From: Doryteuthis pealeii
Taxonomy: Eukaryota > Mollusca > Cephalopoda > Myopsida > Loliginidae
NCBI GenBank assembly: GCA_023376005.1
Contig: CM042157.1
Span: 93,175,660 to 93,239,659, forward strand
Length of the DNA: 64,000 nt
Reading direction: 5' to 3'
Shown here: positions 1 to 12,422 of the stretch, in pieces
Layout of the letters: each line of letters starts with the position of its first letter
Numbering within the stretch: the first letter of the stretch is position 1
Notes under the pieces: generated by a model
Database searches by the model: none
What the model was told of the DNA's origin: nothing
The model's input: only the letters and a program-made list of their open reading frames with translations
Made by a program: the position numbers and the translations under genes

Positions 1-780
1 AGTTGTTTATCTGCAATAAAATTCTTATGAAATAGCTTCCACTTGATAATATTGTTGCACATCTTGACATTTCTCTTTAACCAACTACGATCCCTGTTAC
101 TAAAAAATGCCTTGCAGAAATGCGGGGACGATGTTGGTACCCGTGATGCATAGTTGTTACTTGTGTTTGCAAGCCAGGGTATTCTGAAGATACTGTCAAA
201 TAAGTACAGTGAACCTATTGTTTTTACAAAACTTAAATGAGAATGAGAAACCATGAGTAATGTTATCCATTCACTCTCTTTCATTGTTATCGAACTGCAG
301 GGTGGCCTCCCTTTTCCATACCATCTTTCAGTTGTTAAATTCAATGCATATGCATATCTGGCACGGTATTCAATGAATACTGAAATAAATTTGCATGCTG
401 ATGCCGAAGTCGAATTCTGCCGTGCCACAATTAGATTTAAAAGTAAATTCAAACATTTTCGGTTGTAGACACACGAAATAAAAAACCGGCATAGAACAGC
501 TTAAGTTAGTCAGTGTAACTGGTAGCATTTTACGGTGGTAAGTTGCGGGATGTAACCGGTTATGTCGTACAAAAGTCGACTCGTTTCAATTTACTGATAT
601 GAGCTATTGTATTTACTCATTAGCTCTCAAAAAACACCCCCCCCCGGAAGTTTCTTCCAGTTATAGGTAAATATATAGGAAGACTGGGACTTTGATCTTG
701 CTGTATGACATACTGCGTCAACCAGATAACGAAAATCTGCAGAGTTGGTCGTATATTCCTGCCAAGGCTGTGTTAACATG
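1..780. other. Non-coding sequence, no gene recognised
   Basis: AT-rich sequence up to the first gap. The open frames here are short, have no recognisable domain and no splice context. I see no repeat shared with the rest of the window. Confidence 0.6.
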
Positions 781-880
781 NNNNNNNNNNNNNNNNNNNN
801 NNNNNNNNNNNNNNNNNNNNNNNNNNNNNNNNNNNNNNNNNNNNNNNNNNNNNNNNNNNNNNNNNNNNNNNNNNNNNNNN
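781..880. other. Assembly gap, 100 N
   Basis: Exactly 100 N. A round number usually marks a gap of unknown size between contigs. The LINE that follows begins directly at the gap edge, so its 5' end is lost here. Confidence 0.98.
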
Positions 881-923
881 CCCCAGAGAGAGATCGTTCC
901 CGACTTCCGGTCCGTAGTGGACA

Positions 924-1660
924 ATGAATAAGCAAGGTAAGATGACTCTTCTTCTAGCTAGTCTGAACGCGAGGGGCATGAAGGACGCATCACGCGCTAA
1001 TTTCGCGGTTGCTGAATTCATTAACCTCGGAGTGGATGTTGCCGCGGTTCTAGAGACACACTTCGAATCGCACTTGGACGACTATGTGCCGAAGAACTTC
1101 TTTGAGGTTTATTCGACATATGGTGGCTCGAGAAGCAGGGGTGTGTCACTGCTAGTGAAACGCAGCTTGGACGCGGTGACTGATATTGTCTATGCTGGTG
1201 CAGATGGAAGGTTGATCGTGGCCGATGTTGCAGTGAGAAACTACAAGTTTCGTGTGGTCGCGGTTTATGCGCCCAATATCGCTGCGGAGAGGACCCTTTT
1301 TTTCGGCAGTTGGGGCCGTATATAGTGTGTCCGGAACGGCTAGTTTTAATGGGTGATTGGAACGCGATCCTTGATCCCAAGATAGACCGGGGAGGGGAGC
1401 TAGTGGGTCGGGGGGTGTGAAAGCAGCCTGAGCGACCTAATGGCCGACTTCGATCTGGTCGACAGGTTTCGCCTGGATCACCCAGGGTGGAGATGTGGAC
1501 ATGGGCTCGTAGCTCGTCCCCTGGCTCAGATAGATCTTATCTGGACAGGGTGTTAGTTAGAAGAACCGACATTGATTTTGTTAGGTGCCCTGTGTTCCAC
1601 GATTATATGAAGAGTGACCATAAATTGCTTACTGTCACTCTTCAGTTAGGTGATAGGCCT
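924..1660 (+). pseudogene. LINE APE-type endonuclease domain (frameshifted)
   Basis: The first frame, from the ATG at 924, opens with LLLASLNARGM, the usual start of LINE endonucleases. It continues with VLETHF (catalytic Glu), a GVSLLVKRSL strand and VVAVYAPN. After a frameshift near 1320 the LMGDWNAIL motif is in another frame, followed from 1487 by SYLDRVLV and the catalytic MKSDHKLL. All core motifs of an AP-like endonuclease are present but in two frames. In this family the domain nicks the target DNA for reverse transcription. Confidence 0.87.
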
Positions 1661-2373
1661 AGGCTGACCGCCTACTGGAAGTTCAATACCTCCTTACTGG
1701 GGATACGGGACTTCCGGGAGCGGTTGGCATTACTTCTTCAGCGGGCGTTAGTGGGGGCGGTTATCGGGAATAAGTGGTGGGGTACCCTTAAGCGTAGGAT
1801 TAAGGACTTCTCCATCAAATATTGCCAACGGCTCGTCTTAGATAAGGCATCGAAGGAGAAGGCCATTAGAGAAAGAGTTTCCCGGGCGGTGGATGGGGGG
1901 GATCCCCTAGCCATAGATCTAGCTAGACGGGACCTTGAGCGCTTGAGTAGCGAGCGTTATCAGGGATTCATAGTTAGAACTAGGCTAAATAGAGTGTCCA
2001 ACGAAGCGGTGAATCTCGACGCAGAAATGCGTAAGGAAGAGTTGCGAAGGTTCGCTGATCGATATATCAGCAGTGTTCGAACCCCGGACGGGCACAGCCT
2101 TCGGTCGACTCGTGAAATTCGTGAATCCTTTCGGGCTCATTTTCAGGCACGCTTTGCCCGGTTGCCGAACCTCCCGGTGCAGGAGTTCCACAGCTATTTA
2201 GCCGACTTCCCCCGCCTTGAGGAGGCGGAAGCAGCTAGCTGTGAGGGAGAGTGACGGATTGCGAAGTCCGTGACGCGTTGAAGCAGGTCGGCCTCAACAA
2301 GCGCCAGGATTGGATGGTTTGCCCTATGAAGTGTACTTGAGGATGTCGCACATTTTTGTCCCTATTCTAACGG

Positions 2374-3225
2374 ATGTGTTCAACAATTGGTTCGAGCGGG
2401 AGGGATCCCCGACGCCGTTACCAAAGGTGTGATCACATTACTGAAGAAAAGTGGCAGGAATGTTTGGGAGGGTTTAGACGATTACAGGCCCATAACTCTA
2501 CTAAACACAGAGTTAAAGATTTTGGCCCGGGTCCTTGCAAATCGTTTGCAGCTTGTCATTGGGGATCTGATTGGACCGGAGCAGAACTACGCTGTGAAGG
2601 GAAGATCAATCCAAGACAACCTGCACTTGATTCGCACGATCCTAGAGGGGTTAAAAGACGACGAGAAAGCCGCGCTGATCAATTTGGATCAGTCCAAGGC
2701 ATTTGACAGGGTAGACCATCGGTTCTTGCCACTGTTTTGGAGACTGCCGGATTCAAACCGGAATTCCGCAGATGGATTAGTATCCTATATCGATCCCCTA
2801 CGGCAGTGGTACAGGTGAATGGGAAGCGCTCGTCAGCCTTCTCGATCGAACGATCGGTCCGACAGGGTTGCCCCTTGTCTCCTCTACTCTATGTCCTCGC
2901 TTTGGAGCCCCTGCTCCGTAGGCTTAGGGATGAGTCGGCAAGTCCGGTCCTGCGCGGAATTGTTGTTCCTGGCCCCGTTAGTGCCACGGTATCCGCGTAC
3001 GCCGATGACGTCACCGTGTTCGTGTCCAGGGTCGAGGACATAGTTGCGGTGAAAGAGGCGCTTACAAGGTATGAGCTGTTGACTGGGGCAAAGATCAATT
3101 GTGAAAAGAGCGAAGGGTTGCGGTTGGGAATCTGGAGAGGTGGCGCTCCTCTGCCAGGGCCTTCAGCTGGAAGGATGGTCCAATCAAGATCCTCGGGATT
3201 TGGTTCGGGCCAGGCCTTCAGTTAG
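2374..3225 (+). pseudogene. LINE reverse transcriptase domain (frameshifted)
   Basis: RT motifs appear in order. DYRPITLLNTELKILA is in the first frame from 2387, then INLDQSKAFDRVDHRF carrying the first catalytic Asp. After a shift near 2735 come SVRQGCPLSPLLYVLALE and SAYADDVTVFV, with the YADD catalytic box. A further shift lies near 3120-3180, before a KILGIWFG strand. The order and spacing are typical of a LINE RT, and the L1/Tx1 group is the best guess. The stretch 1660-2254 before it is the basic linker between endonuclease and RT. Confidence 0.9.
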
Positions 3226-3254
3226 AGAAGAATTGGTCGGAAGTACAGACAAAG

Positions 3255-4386
3255 GTGGAAGCACTGGTGCATGTGTGGCTGAAAAGGAGGTTGTCCTTAA
3301 AGGGCAGGGCGGAGGCGTGCGCCACGTACATTTTCCCCCTGATCCTTTACCGATTGTCTGTACTTCCTCTGCCCCCGGCTCGGTTATTGGCGCTTGAACG
3401 GTCCCTATTCTCGCTTTTGTGGATGAAGGGCCGGCCAATGGTCCGTAGGCAGGTTTGTTCCCAGCGACCTTGTAATGGAGGTTTGGGGATGCCAGACTTG
3501 ACGGCTCACCGAGCCGCCGAGAGACTGTCATTCTTAAATCGATCTTGGACACGAAATGCTGTGTGGCTGCCGACAATTTGGGCCGCCTTCCCAAAATTAC
3601 GGCAGTCCCCTAAGGCTGAGGCCCGTCGTAGGCCTCCTGGAGAAGCGCAGTTTTTTTGCTGAATGCCGTCACGCACTTCGCAAGCTCCCTGTGTCCAGCG
3701 ACATCTCATGGCCTCGAAGGGCACTATATAGGGCGATAGTGGAGGGCGCCGGTACGGATCCACTGGTAGAACGGTTCGGCTCGTCGTTGGGGGAGGTCCG
3801 CTCCCATTGGAATTGGGCGCCAGGTTCTGCGTTTCTCAACAACTCTGAGTTTTCCTTAACCTGGCGACTCGCTCGAAATGCGTTGCCCCTCGCAAGCGTA
3901 CTCTACAAGGCGAATATGGCAGCAATGCCCTTTTGTGAACGTTGCGACAGTGGGGAAGAAGAAACGGCTGAGCACGCCTTCTTTCACTGTCCAAAAGTTC
4001 GTCCGCTTTGGGGATACGTGAACGAGGTCACTGCTCGCATCGTACCCGATCGGCTGGTCCAACTCGACGTGGGTTACGTCGTAGACAATGTCAATCCTCC
4101 GTATTCCGGTGAAAGACGAAAGGTGTTTTTCGCGGAACTAGCCGTGGCTCGAATGGTGATTTGGGTCACACGACTGAGGGAATTGCATGAGAGGAGGCTT
4201 TTTTCCTGTCGGGATTTGATCATCTTCTTTAAGCATCAGCTTAGAGTGAAGATTAGATGCGACAAAAGGAAGCTTCCTTTCATGACATTCTGCAAAAGGT
4301 GGGTGCGTGCAGCAAGCTTGTGTGCGAGAGTGGGGGCAGGACTTGAGTCTACCTTTCCAAGCTCCCATGGTCACTACGGCCCGTAA
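3255..4386 (+). pseudogene. LINE pol C-terminal part with zf-RVT zinc knuckle (frameshifted)
   Basis: The frame from 3255 (VHVWLKRRLSLKGRAEA) is the thumb region following RT. After a shift near 3600-3650 the frame ending at 4386 has FSLTWRLARNALPLASVL and then CERCDSGEEETAEHAFFHC, the C-C-H-C zinc knuckle usual at the C-terminus of LINE pol proteins. The stop at 4384-4386 is the likely true end. What follows to about 4860 may be 3' UTR. Confidence 0.82.
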
Positions 4387-6899
4387 GCGGTACCGATACC
4401 CCTCCCCTTAGACTAATAATGTCTAATTAGAAAAGCAAGCTACGAGCCCGGCTCTAAGATTTCTTTTAGGCTGCCTAGTTAGGTGAACGAATGGAACATG
4501 TCCCAGTTTTTTCAATTAGGACAAATCCAGGACCCCCTAGCCAAACAATTTTCTTGTCACACCCCTAAAACCTTTAGTATTTTGTTCCTGGAGAGTCAGC
4601 ACGTTTCGATTAAATCCATCCCAAAACCCTCCAATCATTATCCCCTCATTTCTTCCCCTTGACCATATTAAGGACACCCATTCCCTGCTTAGGGGAACTG
4701 ATCGGCTTGCTTTCGGTCTTCCGGAAGACAGTCGGCGGTCCCAGTACAATAGACGAGGAAAGGGGGTAACCAAAATGGCCTCTTTTATTTCTGTTTCTTG
4801 TTTTTCGTTGGGGACTTTTGTGTTTTTTGCCCCCTCCAATCCCACCTCTTAATAAGCATTAGAATTGTAAATAAATTTTAAATAGGCATTTATTTTTATC
4901 ATTGGGTGTAAGTAGGGCGTCACGCATGGAGCGACAGCGGATTTTCGGTGGAAGCGGTAGTGTAAGAAGATGGATGACAGTGCTTGTTTTTGTATGGATC
5001 GGTCGGCGAGAGAGACTAGCTAAGACAGAACTAAAAGATATAGAAGCATGACCAGTTTTGTACCCCGTTCCCCCCAAAAATAAAACTTCGGGCCTTGTGC
5101 CCAGGTGTGTGTCCGGTTGCATCTTCTGTACCGATTTCAGATAAATAAACGTATTTGTTGTGGAGTCGGATGCAGGGATGCAGCCGGCACACATCAAATA
5201 CAACTAGTAACTGCATGGTTAGGCTTGGCCAGTCAAACCAATTGTTGACTGTCTAACTGACTGACTTCAATAATGATGATATACATATATCCTGGTTTTA
5301 AAAAAACATTTACGTCCATCCCTGGCAGATTATCTCTGCAACTGAGTAAATGGCCAAAATAAACAAGCATACCCGAACGGTTGGCTGGCTGTCTTATAAA
5401 GAAAACAGTCAGATAAGAGTAAAGAATAGGTTAACGACACAACAATAAGCAAGACGTAAGATACAATACAAATACAAAGTGTAACTTGTGGTACAAATGT
5501 GTGTGTAAGTTTTAAAATGTATTACAATAGAAAATGTATGGAAGTATGAGTTGCAAAAGTCACAAGCAGAAAATGTATGTAAAAGGAATGAAATGTATGA
5601 ATTGCTAATTGCGAGGTAATGCTCTAGCGTGACTTATCTGAATCAGGTAGAATGTCTTGCTAGTTCGCTTGTTTGATTTTACGCGTCGGCGGCAATTCCA
5701 TGCTGTTCAAAAGACCCTATCGTCCCCAACGTCTATGCCGTGTAAAAACTACGTCGTGATTCGACCAGGGTCCCAGCGGAAGAGATTGATTTCAAGGTAT
5801 CAGCCTCAAAATTGGCGGTTATCACTGAGCCTCGTAACGTGTGCTCTGATTGGTCGCTGACAAAGGCCCTTAGCCAATCACATGAGATTTCTCATCAGTT
5901 TATGGCTAAGACCCTTGGTTCTGTTGCTATGGTCAAAGGGAGGTCACTGTAATTGTTTTTCACTTATGATCTTCTTTATTTGCATAAGGTGAAAATAAGG
6001 TAATATTATTTTCCACAGTCTTGTTTTACGGTATATTAACCCTTTTCAGGTCATTTAATGCCGAATCAAATCATTTTGATATGTGGTTACTTACAGTACC
6101 TGCTGTTGCTTAAATGGTCACCAATCTAAGCATTGAACAGGCCCATTGATGCTTATCCTCTGTGATCTATCGGGAACCGGTGCTTTCAACGTGACTTGAC
6201 CGTAAGCAGCCGAATGGATGTCGAAAGGGAAAACTACCTTAATCCAGAAAGATCCCACCCCACCCCACCCAAAAAAGAACCATCCCCAGCAACTATAGGC
6301 CAATAACGTGTCTTCCTCTGATGTAGAAAATTCTAAAAGCCCATATAAGAGAATATATATATCACTCGCTTGCATGCCATTCTGTGCTTTCCTTTCCGAG
6401 AAACACTCGGACTTCAGTGAAAGACACTTGTATAACACTATAATAATGTTATAGATTGACTGGCGATATTAAATTAGATACTTAAGAATAATTAAGATAT
6501 TTTACTAAAAGTTAAAGTTATAGTCCTTTGTAGGGAAGTGTAAAACAAAAAGAAGAAAACAACGAATAATAATAATATTACAAATTGCACCTGGTGACAC
6601 ACAGTCTTTATACTGGGTTCCTTCAAAGGTTCAAATCAAAAGTTTGCGTCAACGAAGTACAACATATTACTCAGCAAAGGAAGTTGAAAAGGTTAATCTT
6701 AAATTTTGATTTGATAAATAGAACAATAATTTAATTTGGATCAGGTCACACCAGTGCTAACTCTAATGGAAAATGCTGTGGAAAATCACAAGCAAGTCTG
6801 GCACAAGACCATTTACACAATAATAAAAATATTATCGAATGGTTCACCAATCATAGAAAACTGGGGTGGAGTTTTTGCTGCCCTCCCCAAGATGTGCAA

Positions 6900-7355
6900 C
6901 CGGGGGTCATGATTTTGATTGGCCGTCCAATCAGATGCGACCTGGGAGGGGGCTTTTGTACTCCTCCCCAATGTTTTCAATGTAATTATATTAGTATGGT
7001 GTTTCTATTGGCTGGCCAATCGTAGCCGTGTGTTCACGGGTCTGGGACCCATAAAAGAAGACCCGAAAAGGAAACAGATCAGACCGAAAGCTGGTTCCAT
7101 AGCTACGTCTCAGAGCCCGTGCCACCGTCTTTGCCGCTACTTCCTGCTACCTTGCTACTCAAAGTCCTGACTTGACCATATCAGAACCCAGAAGTAATTA
7201 GCTGTATATCGCCAGTCAATCCACAAAACTTCGACATCGTCTTCGACATTGACACTCTTTGTTGTTGTACATGATTTTGATCACTGTATAATTAATAAAG
7301 GTATTGTTGTATTGTTAATAAGCGTTTCGTAGTCATTGCGATTGTTGACTCGTTA
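6900..7355 (+). mobile_element. Possible solo-LTR remnant
   Basis: The segment has two CCAAT-like boxes, a TATA-like CATAAAAGAAG near 7050, an AATAAAG signal near 7293, and ends in GCAGCA followed by TTGGTGAATTTGG. The last motif resembles the tRNA-Trp-type primer binding site that follows many Ty3/gypsy LTRs. No matching second LTR or target-site duplication was seen, so this is a weak call. Confidence 0.3.
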
Positions 7356-7929
7356 GCAGCATTGGTGAATTTGGTCATTTTCAGAGATAGCCAGAGCCAA
7401 GAAAAGCCGAACCAGCTCTTCTTCAACTTTCCTGTGGGTCAAACAGAACAGCGTGGGCACAGGAGGTCGGAACGAGCAGGTCCACCAATCTATAAGTGAC
7501 CCGCAGCGCAACACGCACTTATAGGACCACATTTGGTATCCGCATCCCAGGATACTATCACATTTGGCCCCGTGACAGTACGGGTTCACACTTGTTATTA
7601 TTTGTGTAAAATAATCACAGTGAGTAAGGTAATAACAGCGGGTACTTAATCAAATGAATAAAACTTTGTCCGGTCTCTTTGTTAAGATACACCGAAAAAC
7701 TTTAACTAGACTGCAAAGGAACTCCGATGCATGAACCACAGAACGAGAAAATTAGGATGTACAAGGCCTTACATCTGAGGAATCATGTGGACAGATTATA
7801 TATTACAAGAAGAGGAGGAAGAAGAGTACTCGTCAACTTGAGGTGTGTGTACTTGCGTAAATTCACGAAATCGAAGAATATAGAAAAAGTTCAAAGAGAT
7901 ATTAATTACAGCAGCCAATAATTCAATTT

Positions 7930-8095
7930 TTAAGTGCATGCAATTGTTTCCTTCTCCTAGACCAGTTGCCTCACTAAGGTCTGCCCTACTATTTACCCAT
8001 ACGTATGAGAGGGGAATAGTTGGGTCCATACCTTTTACCAGAGTATTAACACTATGTGAAATGCAAACAGTATCATCCTGGATATATTCCATACG
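7930..8095 (-). mobile_element. SINE A fragment (tRNA-derived)
   Basis: Matches the body of the SINE A copies at 21460-21747 and 61274-61546: the CTTCTCCTAGACC block, the TGCCCTACTATTTACCCAT block and CATACCTTTTACC. The tRNA-like head and the (TA)n tail are missing. Confidence 0.8.
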
Positions 8096-8707
8096 ACGAT
8101 AACCGTTAAAAGGGTTAAAACTTTATTTAAAACCTACAAAATGGCCTTAGATAACACAGGACAATATTTTTTTTAAAGTCTCAGTTGCAAGAGTTATTTT
8201 TACTGTTTTTTTACTATTTCTGATCTGCTGATTTCAAATATGGAAACTATTTTCTTCTGTATACTCCAGTTTCTATGCAATTTAAGGCATCGCATTTTAT
8301 CCTAAATAAATTACTTATCCATTTCTGGTATCAATAGGGATATCTAATTTTGTGTGTTTTTTTCTGTCAAATTTGATCATGGCTACAAGTAGACATCAAT
8401 ATGTGAACAACCCAGATGTGCTTTCTGCTATATTTGTGGATACTTCACACTTATTCGTCAGAGGCGCAATATAACATTGTTTGTGAAGCGAACCTATAAA
8501 GTGTACTTCTGACTTACTCTTGGTAACCAACACAAGGAATGGGTCCCTCATATTGTATGTCATAACCGTGAAGAAATGCTGCATGACTTTTTTTTATATG
8601 TCTATAATATATATTATTTGCGATTTAGTATGAAGCATTAGGTGTGAAATATAAGAAACTCTGTTTTTGATTGTTAAGTTTCGTTTTGTTTCGTAATATT
8701 TCGGGGG

Positions 8708-9020
8708 TGTTTTTGGAATATTGTGTATATACGGTATGCTCCAATTCCCCACCTGGATTTATAGACTAGCCATGGTCACGTGGTTTATTCATCCGGCCAA
8801 TCAACAACCATAATGCGTGGCTGATTCACTACTTAAACACTGTACTTGCCACAGTTCACTTGCAATCATTGAGGAGGAACTTACGACCATTGACGAAGGA
8901 ACTGAGGACTGTTTGCCAGAAGAACCAAAAGATTCATTATCAGAGGACTACCAGGGATCCTATTCCACTGGACAAGTGCTCTTGCTTAAGGCCTACAGGA
9001 TGGCCCATAAGATTGTAACA
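8708..9020 (+). mobile_element. Divergent solo LTR of the TGTT...AACA family (LTR-1)
   Basis: Starts TGTTTTTGGAATATTG and ends GATTGTAACA. It shares with 48949-49301 and 61252-61864 the order ATACGGTATGCT, TTATAGACT, CCAATCA, then AAGGA/GGATTC-like blocks. About 313 bp long. No target-site duplication is visible. The open frame inside it (8817-9050) is probably fortuitous. Confidence 0.65.
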
Positions 9021-9114
9021 GATGTTACTCCCCTTAATCAGAGCGAATAGAATGGCCGTTCTGTCTTTTTTGACATCTTTATATACGCGGTAATTGCTGT
9101 TGATGGTATTATCT

Positions 9115-9570
9115 CTATGACCTTCTTAGCGCTATGGGGGTGGCTGCTCTTCGTGACCTCCTTACTCCTTCGTGACAACCACTCAACCTACGCAACATCC
9201 TCCCCGCATAAAAAATACACCTACACTTTGATCCTTACTTGGGCTAGGTCGATCGGAAAGGCCCCCATCCCAACCAATCGTCTGGTCCCGTCAAGACCAA
9301 CAACCTATATGATTATTATACCGACTGTATTGCTCTGGCAAACTACCATCCCTTTTTATCATAGATGTGCTAAAAGGCGTTGGCTGAGGGTCTTAGTGTC
9401 TCAGTATGACGTTAAACTGCCTCTTGTGGTGAGGTTTTCATACTGGAGTTTTTTAAAGTGTGGATTACCCCTGTATTGCCATTACTCCCAGGTCCACTTT
9501 GACCTGGAGTGGTAGTACCTGTTAGAGTCCCACCTATGGGGTAAATGAACAAAAAATGAGTTTTTAAAAA
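9115..9570 (+). mobile_element. SINE B copy, diverged
   Basis: Aligns by eye with 24600-23965 (reverse) and 52200-52558: GGGCTAGGTCGATCGG, CCCCATCCCAACCAATCG, CCCTTTTTATCATAG, then GGTAGTACCTGTTAGAGTCC and CCACCTATGGGGTAAAT near the 3' end. The tRNA-like head is not clear in this copy. Confidence 0.75.
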
Positions 9571-11550
9571 ACCCACTAATAATGAATAAAATAAAACACC
9601 AATATCCAATAATAATGAATAAAACAAACAGGACTTCAGCATTAAATCACTCAAGGGTTAACATGTTGTAAAATCTATGTGCCTTTATTTGGAGAAACAT
9701 TTCTTGTAACATACTGATTCATTCGAAAGTGTTCGTTTATTAAAGATTTGGCGATTCTTTTTGTTGTTTACATGTTTAAAACAATCATGATACAAAAGGT
9801 ATTCGTTTAATGTAACAAATGATGAGAATTAAATATTTACAATTGTCCGTATTACAATTTTTTTGGCGGGGGTTTATAATAGTGTTTTATTCATTTATTT
9901 ATTCTAAAACTTTTTTGTACATACGACAAATTCAGTTCTTAATTCCTTATTAGAGAATTTATCAGTTTAATTCATTTCCTTCCTTAAACCCCGAAAAGTA
10001 ACAAAGAAGCTAATAACTAAACATTACTGGGTTGTTGGTTCTCTCAGAATCTTTTTTTTAAGTCAAATTGACTAGAGTCTCTTTTGTTTTTGTCTTTCTT
10101 TTAAAAAACTGTCGTCTCGTTCAAAGCTCCTGGGTTGCCGGGTCTCAATGTTCCAGCGTCCTTGCTGTCTGGGTTCCTGGGGTGGTTTCTTCTTGGGTTT
10201 TTTTCCATTGTGGTCACAGTCCGGTCGAAGAAAAAATCCTGGTCGTTACGGCACCAAATATAACCCGTCGGTCGCTACCGAGCTAAAGGGCTCACAGAAT
10301 TTCCGAAATTGGCCGTCAAGATCGGTTTTTCTGCATCAACCAAGGATTGCAGGGTCTCTATATTTGCCGAAAGTCTAGCTGAATGCCCACGTTGTGTTAA
10401 GATCTCAAACGACTAGAAATCTGCTATAGAAACTGATTTCCAAGGTTAACGGCGGCCTAGTGGTCACATAAAAAACAACGACTCTTTTTCTTCAAACTTA
10501 ACAAAATTTATATTCAAATAACAAAAGAATACAAACAATTATTTCTCAGACTTGTGGGAGTGATGGACTCGTAATTAATAACTTCTGGTCTTCTGCAAAG
10601 TATTGTGCAAAACAGTTTGTAAGTTGACTAAGTCTTCAAAATGGTCTTAGCTGAAGTCAGCTACTCTCGGCTCAGTATTTGCGTTAATCCTCTTCGGCTA
10701 GCCCGATCCGCTCATGTGATTCTTAAGCAATCACAACTTCGTCTGCTCGCCAGCCTGGTCTGGTTTCATCTCCCTCAAACCAAAAACGTCTGAGTTAAAT
10801 AATATTTCAATCAGAACAATTTTATTTCTGGTCGGCATGAAGATATTAAGGAATTTTCTCTTGCGCCTCCCACTCTGGCAGGGTAACCGCCCTCTTCTAG
10901 TTCCAACCAGCCAATCGAATTCACTTCCACCAAATCGACAGGGGCTTCAATTCTTCCGGCTACTTGAGTGTTTTTTTTTTAATACATTTGATTTTCTTTT
11001 CCGGCCATTTCCAAAACAAAAGAAGTTATCTTCTTCCTAAGTGGAGAAAGGAAAACAATAAAAAGATTCTCTTCCGGCCATTTTTCAAGTGGTCTCCAAA
11101 ACATGTGTGGTCTTAGAAAAATATAGGTTTTAATTCGTTTCCTATAAAATTTTCAACACGGGGTTTTATCCTTTCTCGAGTAGAAAAGGAAAACGATAAA
11201 AACGCTTTTCTCAAGGGCCGAAGGCAACACACAGTTTAATGACTTCCGCGCGACTTAAGTCTGATCACATCAAAGACTTGTCTACGACCGCCACCGCCGA
11301 TTCTGGGAGTTCTCCTAACCTACTTGAGATCTCACCTCCTGATATGGTCATTTCCGGATCACCCATCTGTTTTGAATCTGCTCTGACCCAACGATCGAGT
11401 CACCCGGCGATTTACATTTACGAATTTTTTTCTTCTTTTCTTTTCTTTCTTTCTTTTAATTTCAAAACCTGAATCGGTCACATTAATAAAGAACAGAGGA
11501 TAAGAATCGGCGCAAAAGGTTAATATAATGGTGGTCAAGGAATAACATAC
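9571..11550. other. No feature recognised
   Basis: AT-rich DNA with homopolymers. No exon, repeat family member or RNA gene could be supported here. Confidence 0.5.
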
Positions 11551-11965
11551 GAGGTTGTTCAAAAAGTAATGCCATTTTGTTTAGGACAGGTATAATTACC
11601 AACACAAGAACATGTATCATATATCAAAATCAAGCTGGTCCTTTGTGGATCACATCCCTATTTCTTCACATAGTCACCGTTTCTCTCAATAGCAATGTTC
11701 CACTTTCAAACAAGAGCATGTATCACTGCTCCGTAAAATTCTGTTGACTGTTCTTTGAGCCACTTCTTCACAACGGATTTTATTTCCTCTTTACTGGAAA
11801 AATGTTTGCCTCTCAAAAACTCTTTCATGTGGCCGAAGAGATGATAGTCTAAGGGTGCTAAATTTGGTGAATATGGAGGATGCGGTAAAGTTGTCCACCC
11901 GAATGTGGCGATTTTGTCCCTTGTTCTGATGCTTGCGTGTGGTCAAGCATTGTCATACAGAAGGA
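11551..11965 (-). mobile_element. Mariner transposon 3' part (transposase C-terminus and TIR)
   Basis: Read on the minus strand this encodes the end of a mariner transposase: a LLLYDNA-like block, HPPYSPNLAPLDYHLFG (third catalytic Asp region), then KKWLKEQSTEFYG and IERNGDYV. A TIR-like GAGGTTGTTCAAAAAGTAAT lies at 11551. The 5' part is absent after about 11965. The fragment has the same layout as 29395-29695 and 19741-19906, and its 3' end is the source type of the array at 16861-19740. Confidence 0.88.
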
Positions 11966-12029
11966 GGACATTGTCAATTGGCAAATCGGGTTTATTGTAC
12001 ATTTATATTTACATTTTATGTAGTTGTTT

Positions 12030-12345
12030 GTTTAGAGATTATGCACAGTTATATGATATCAAGGATTCCTATCTAAAGCAAATGATTTGCACAAAGTTAT
12101 ACGTTTCAAGTATTCCTATCTAATATTCATATAGTTTCAAGTAATTATTTATATTTAATGATAATAATTTGTTTGTACACAGTTATATGGTTTCAAGTAT
12201 TCCTATCTAATATTCATATAGTTTCAAGTAATTATTTATATTTAATGATAATAATTTGTTTGTACACAGTTATATGTTTCAAGTATTCCTATCTAATATT
12301 CATATAGTTTCAAGTAATTATTTATATTTAATTTATATATGGTTT
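12030..12345 (+). repeat. Tandem repeat, about 88-bp unit, about 3 copies
   Basis: A unit containing AGTTATATGGTTTCAAGTAT, TCCTATCTAATATTC and AATTATTTATATTTAATG is repeated nearly exactly, with a diverged copy at the start and a truncated one at the end. It lies just outside the left inverted repeat of the transposon at 12423-13638. Similar TTTGCACAGTTATATAGCTTC sequence occurs near 13670 beyond the right repeat. Confidence 0.88.
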
Positions 12346-12422
12346 CAAGTAACTAATCCTTTCAGTAACTAATTTTTTGCAAAAATTATAGCTTCAAGTA
12401 ACTATTCATAATACAAATAATT

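Larger units (their letters stand above)
881..4386 (+). mobile_element. Non-LTR retrotransposon (Tx1/L1-like LINE), 5' cut by gap, frameshifted
   Basis: One pol-type polyprotein can be followed across three frames: apurinic-type endonuclease, reverse transcriptase, then a C-terminal zinc-knuckle (zf-RVT) region. The codons are much more GC-rich than the surrounding AT-rich DNA. The frame is broken by one in-frame stop (about 2252) and by at least four single-base-type shifts (about 1320-1480, 2735, 3120-3180, 3600-3650). Few other stops are seen, so the copy is young or the breaks are sequencing errors. The RT and endonuclease motifs are of the L1/Tx1 type. No clear poly-A tail or target-site duplication was seen after 4386. 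Confidence 0.9.
4387..8700. other. Mostly non-coding; a few repeat fragments
   Basis: I find no exon with a recognisable domain. The open frames are short and lack splice sites. There is a possible LTR remnant near 6900-7355 and a SINE A piece at 7930-8095, listed separately. A stretch near 6040-6085 resembles the 3' tail of SINE B. Confidence 0.55.

Noticed and set aside
4537..5203. Minus-strand open frames after the LINE
   Set aside because: No domain, low-complexity composition, no splice or start context; probably 3' UTR and flank.
7353..7589. Gag-like minus-strand frame beside the possible LTR
   Set aside because: Resemblance to retroelement gag was only a few residues and in the wrong orientation to the LTR-like segment.
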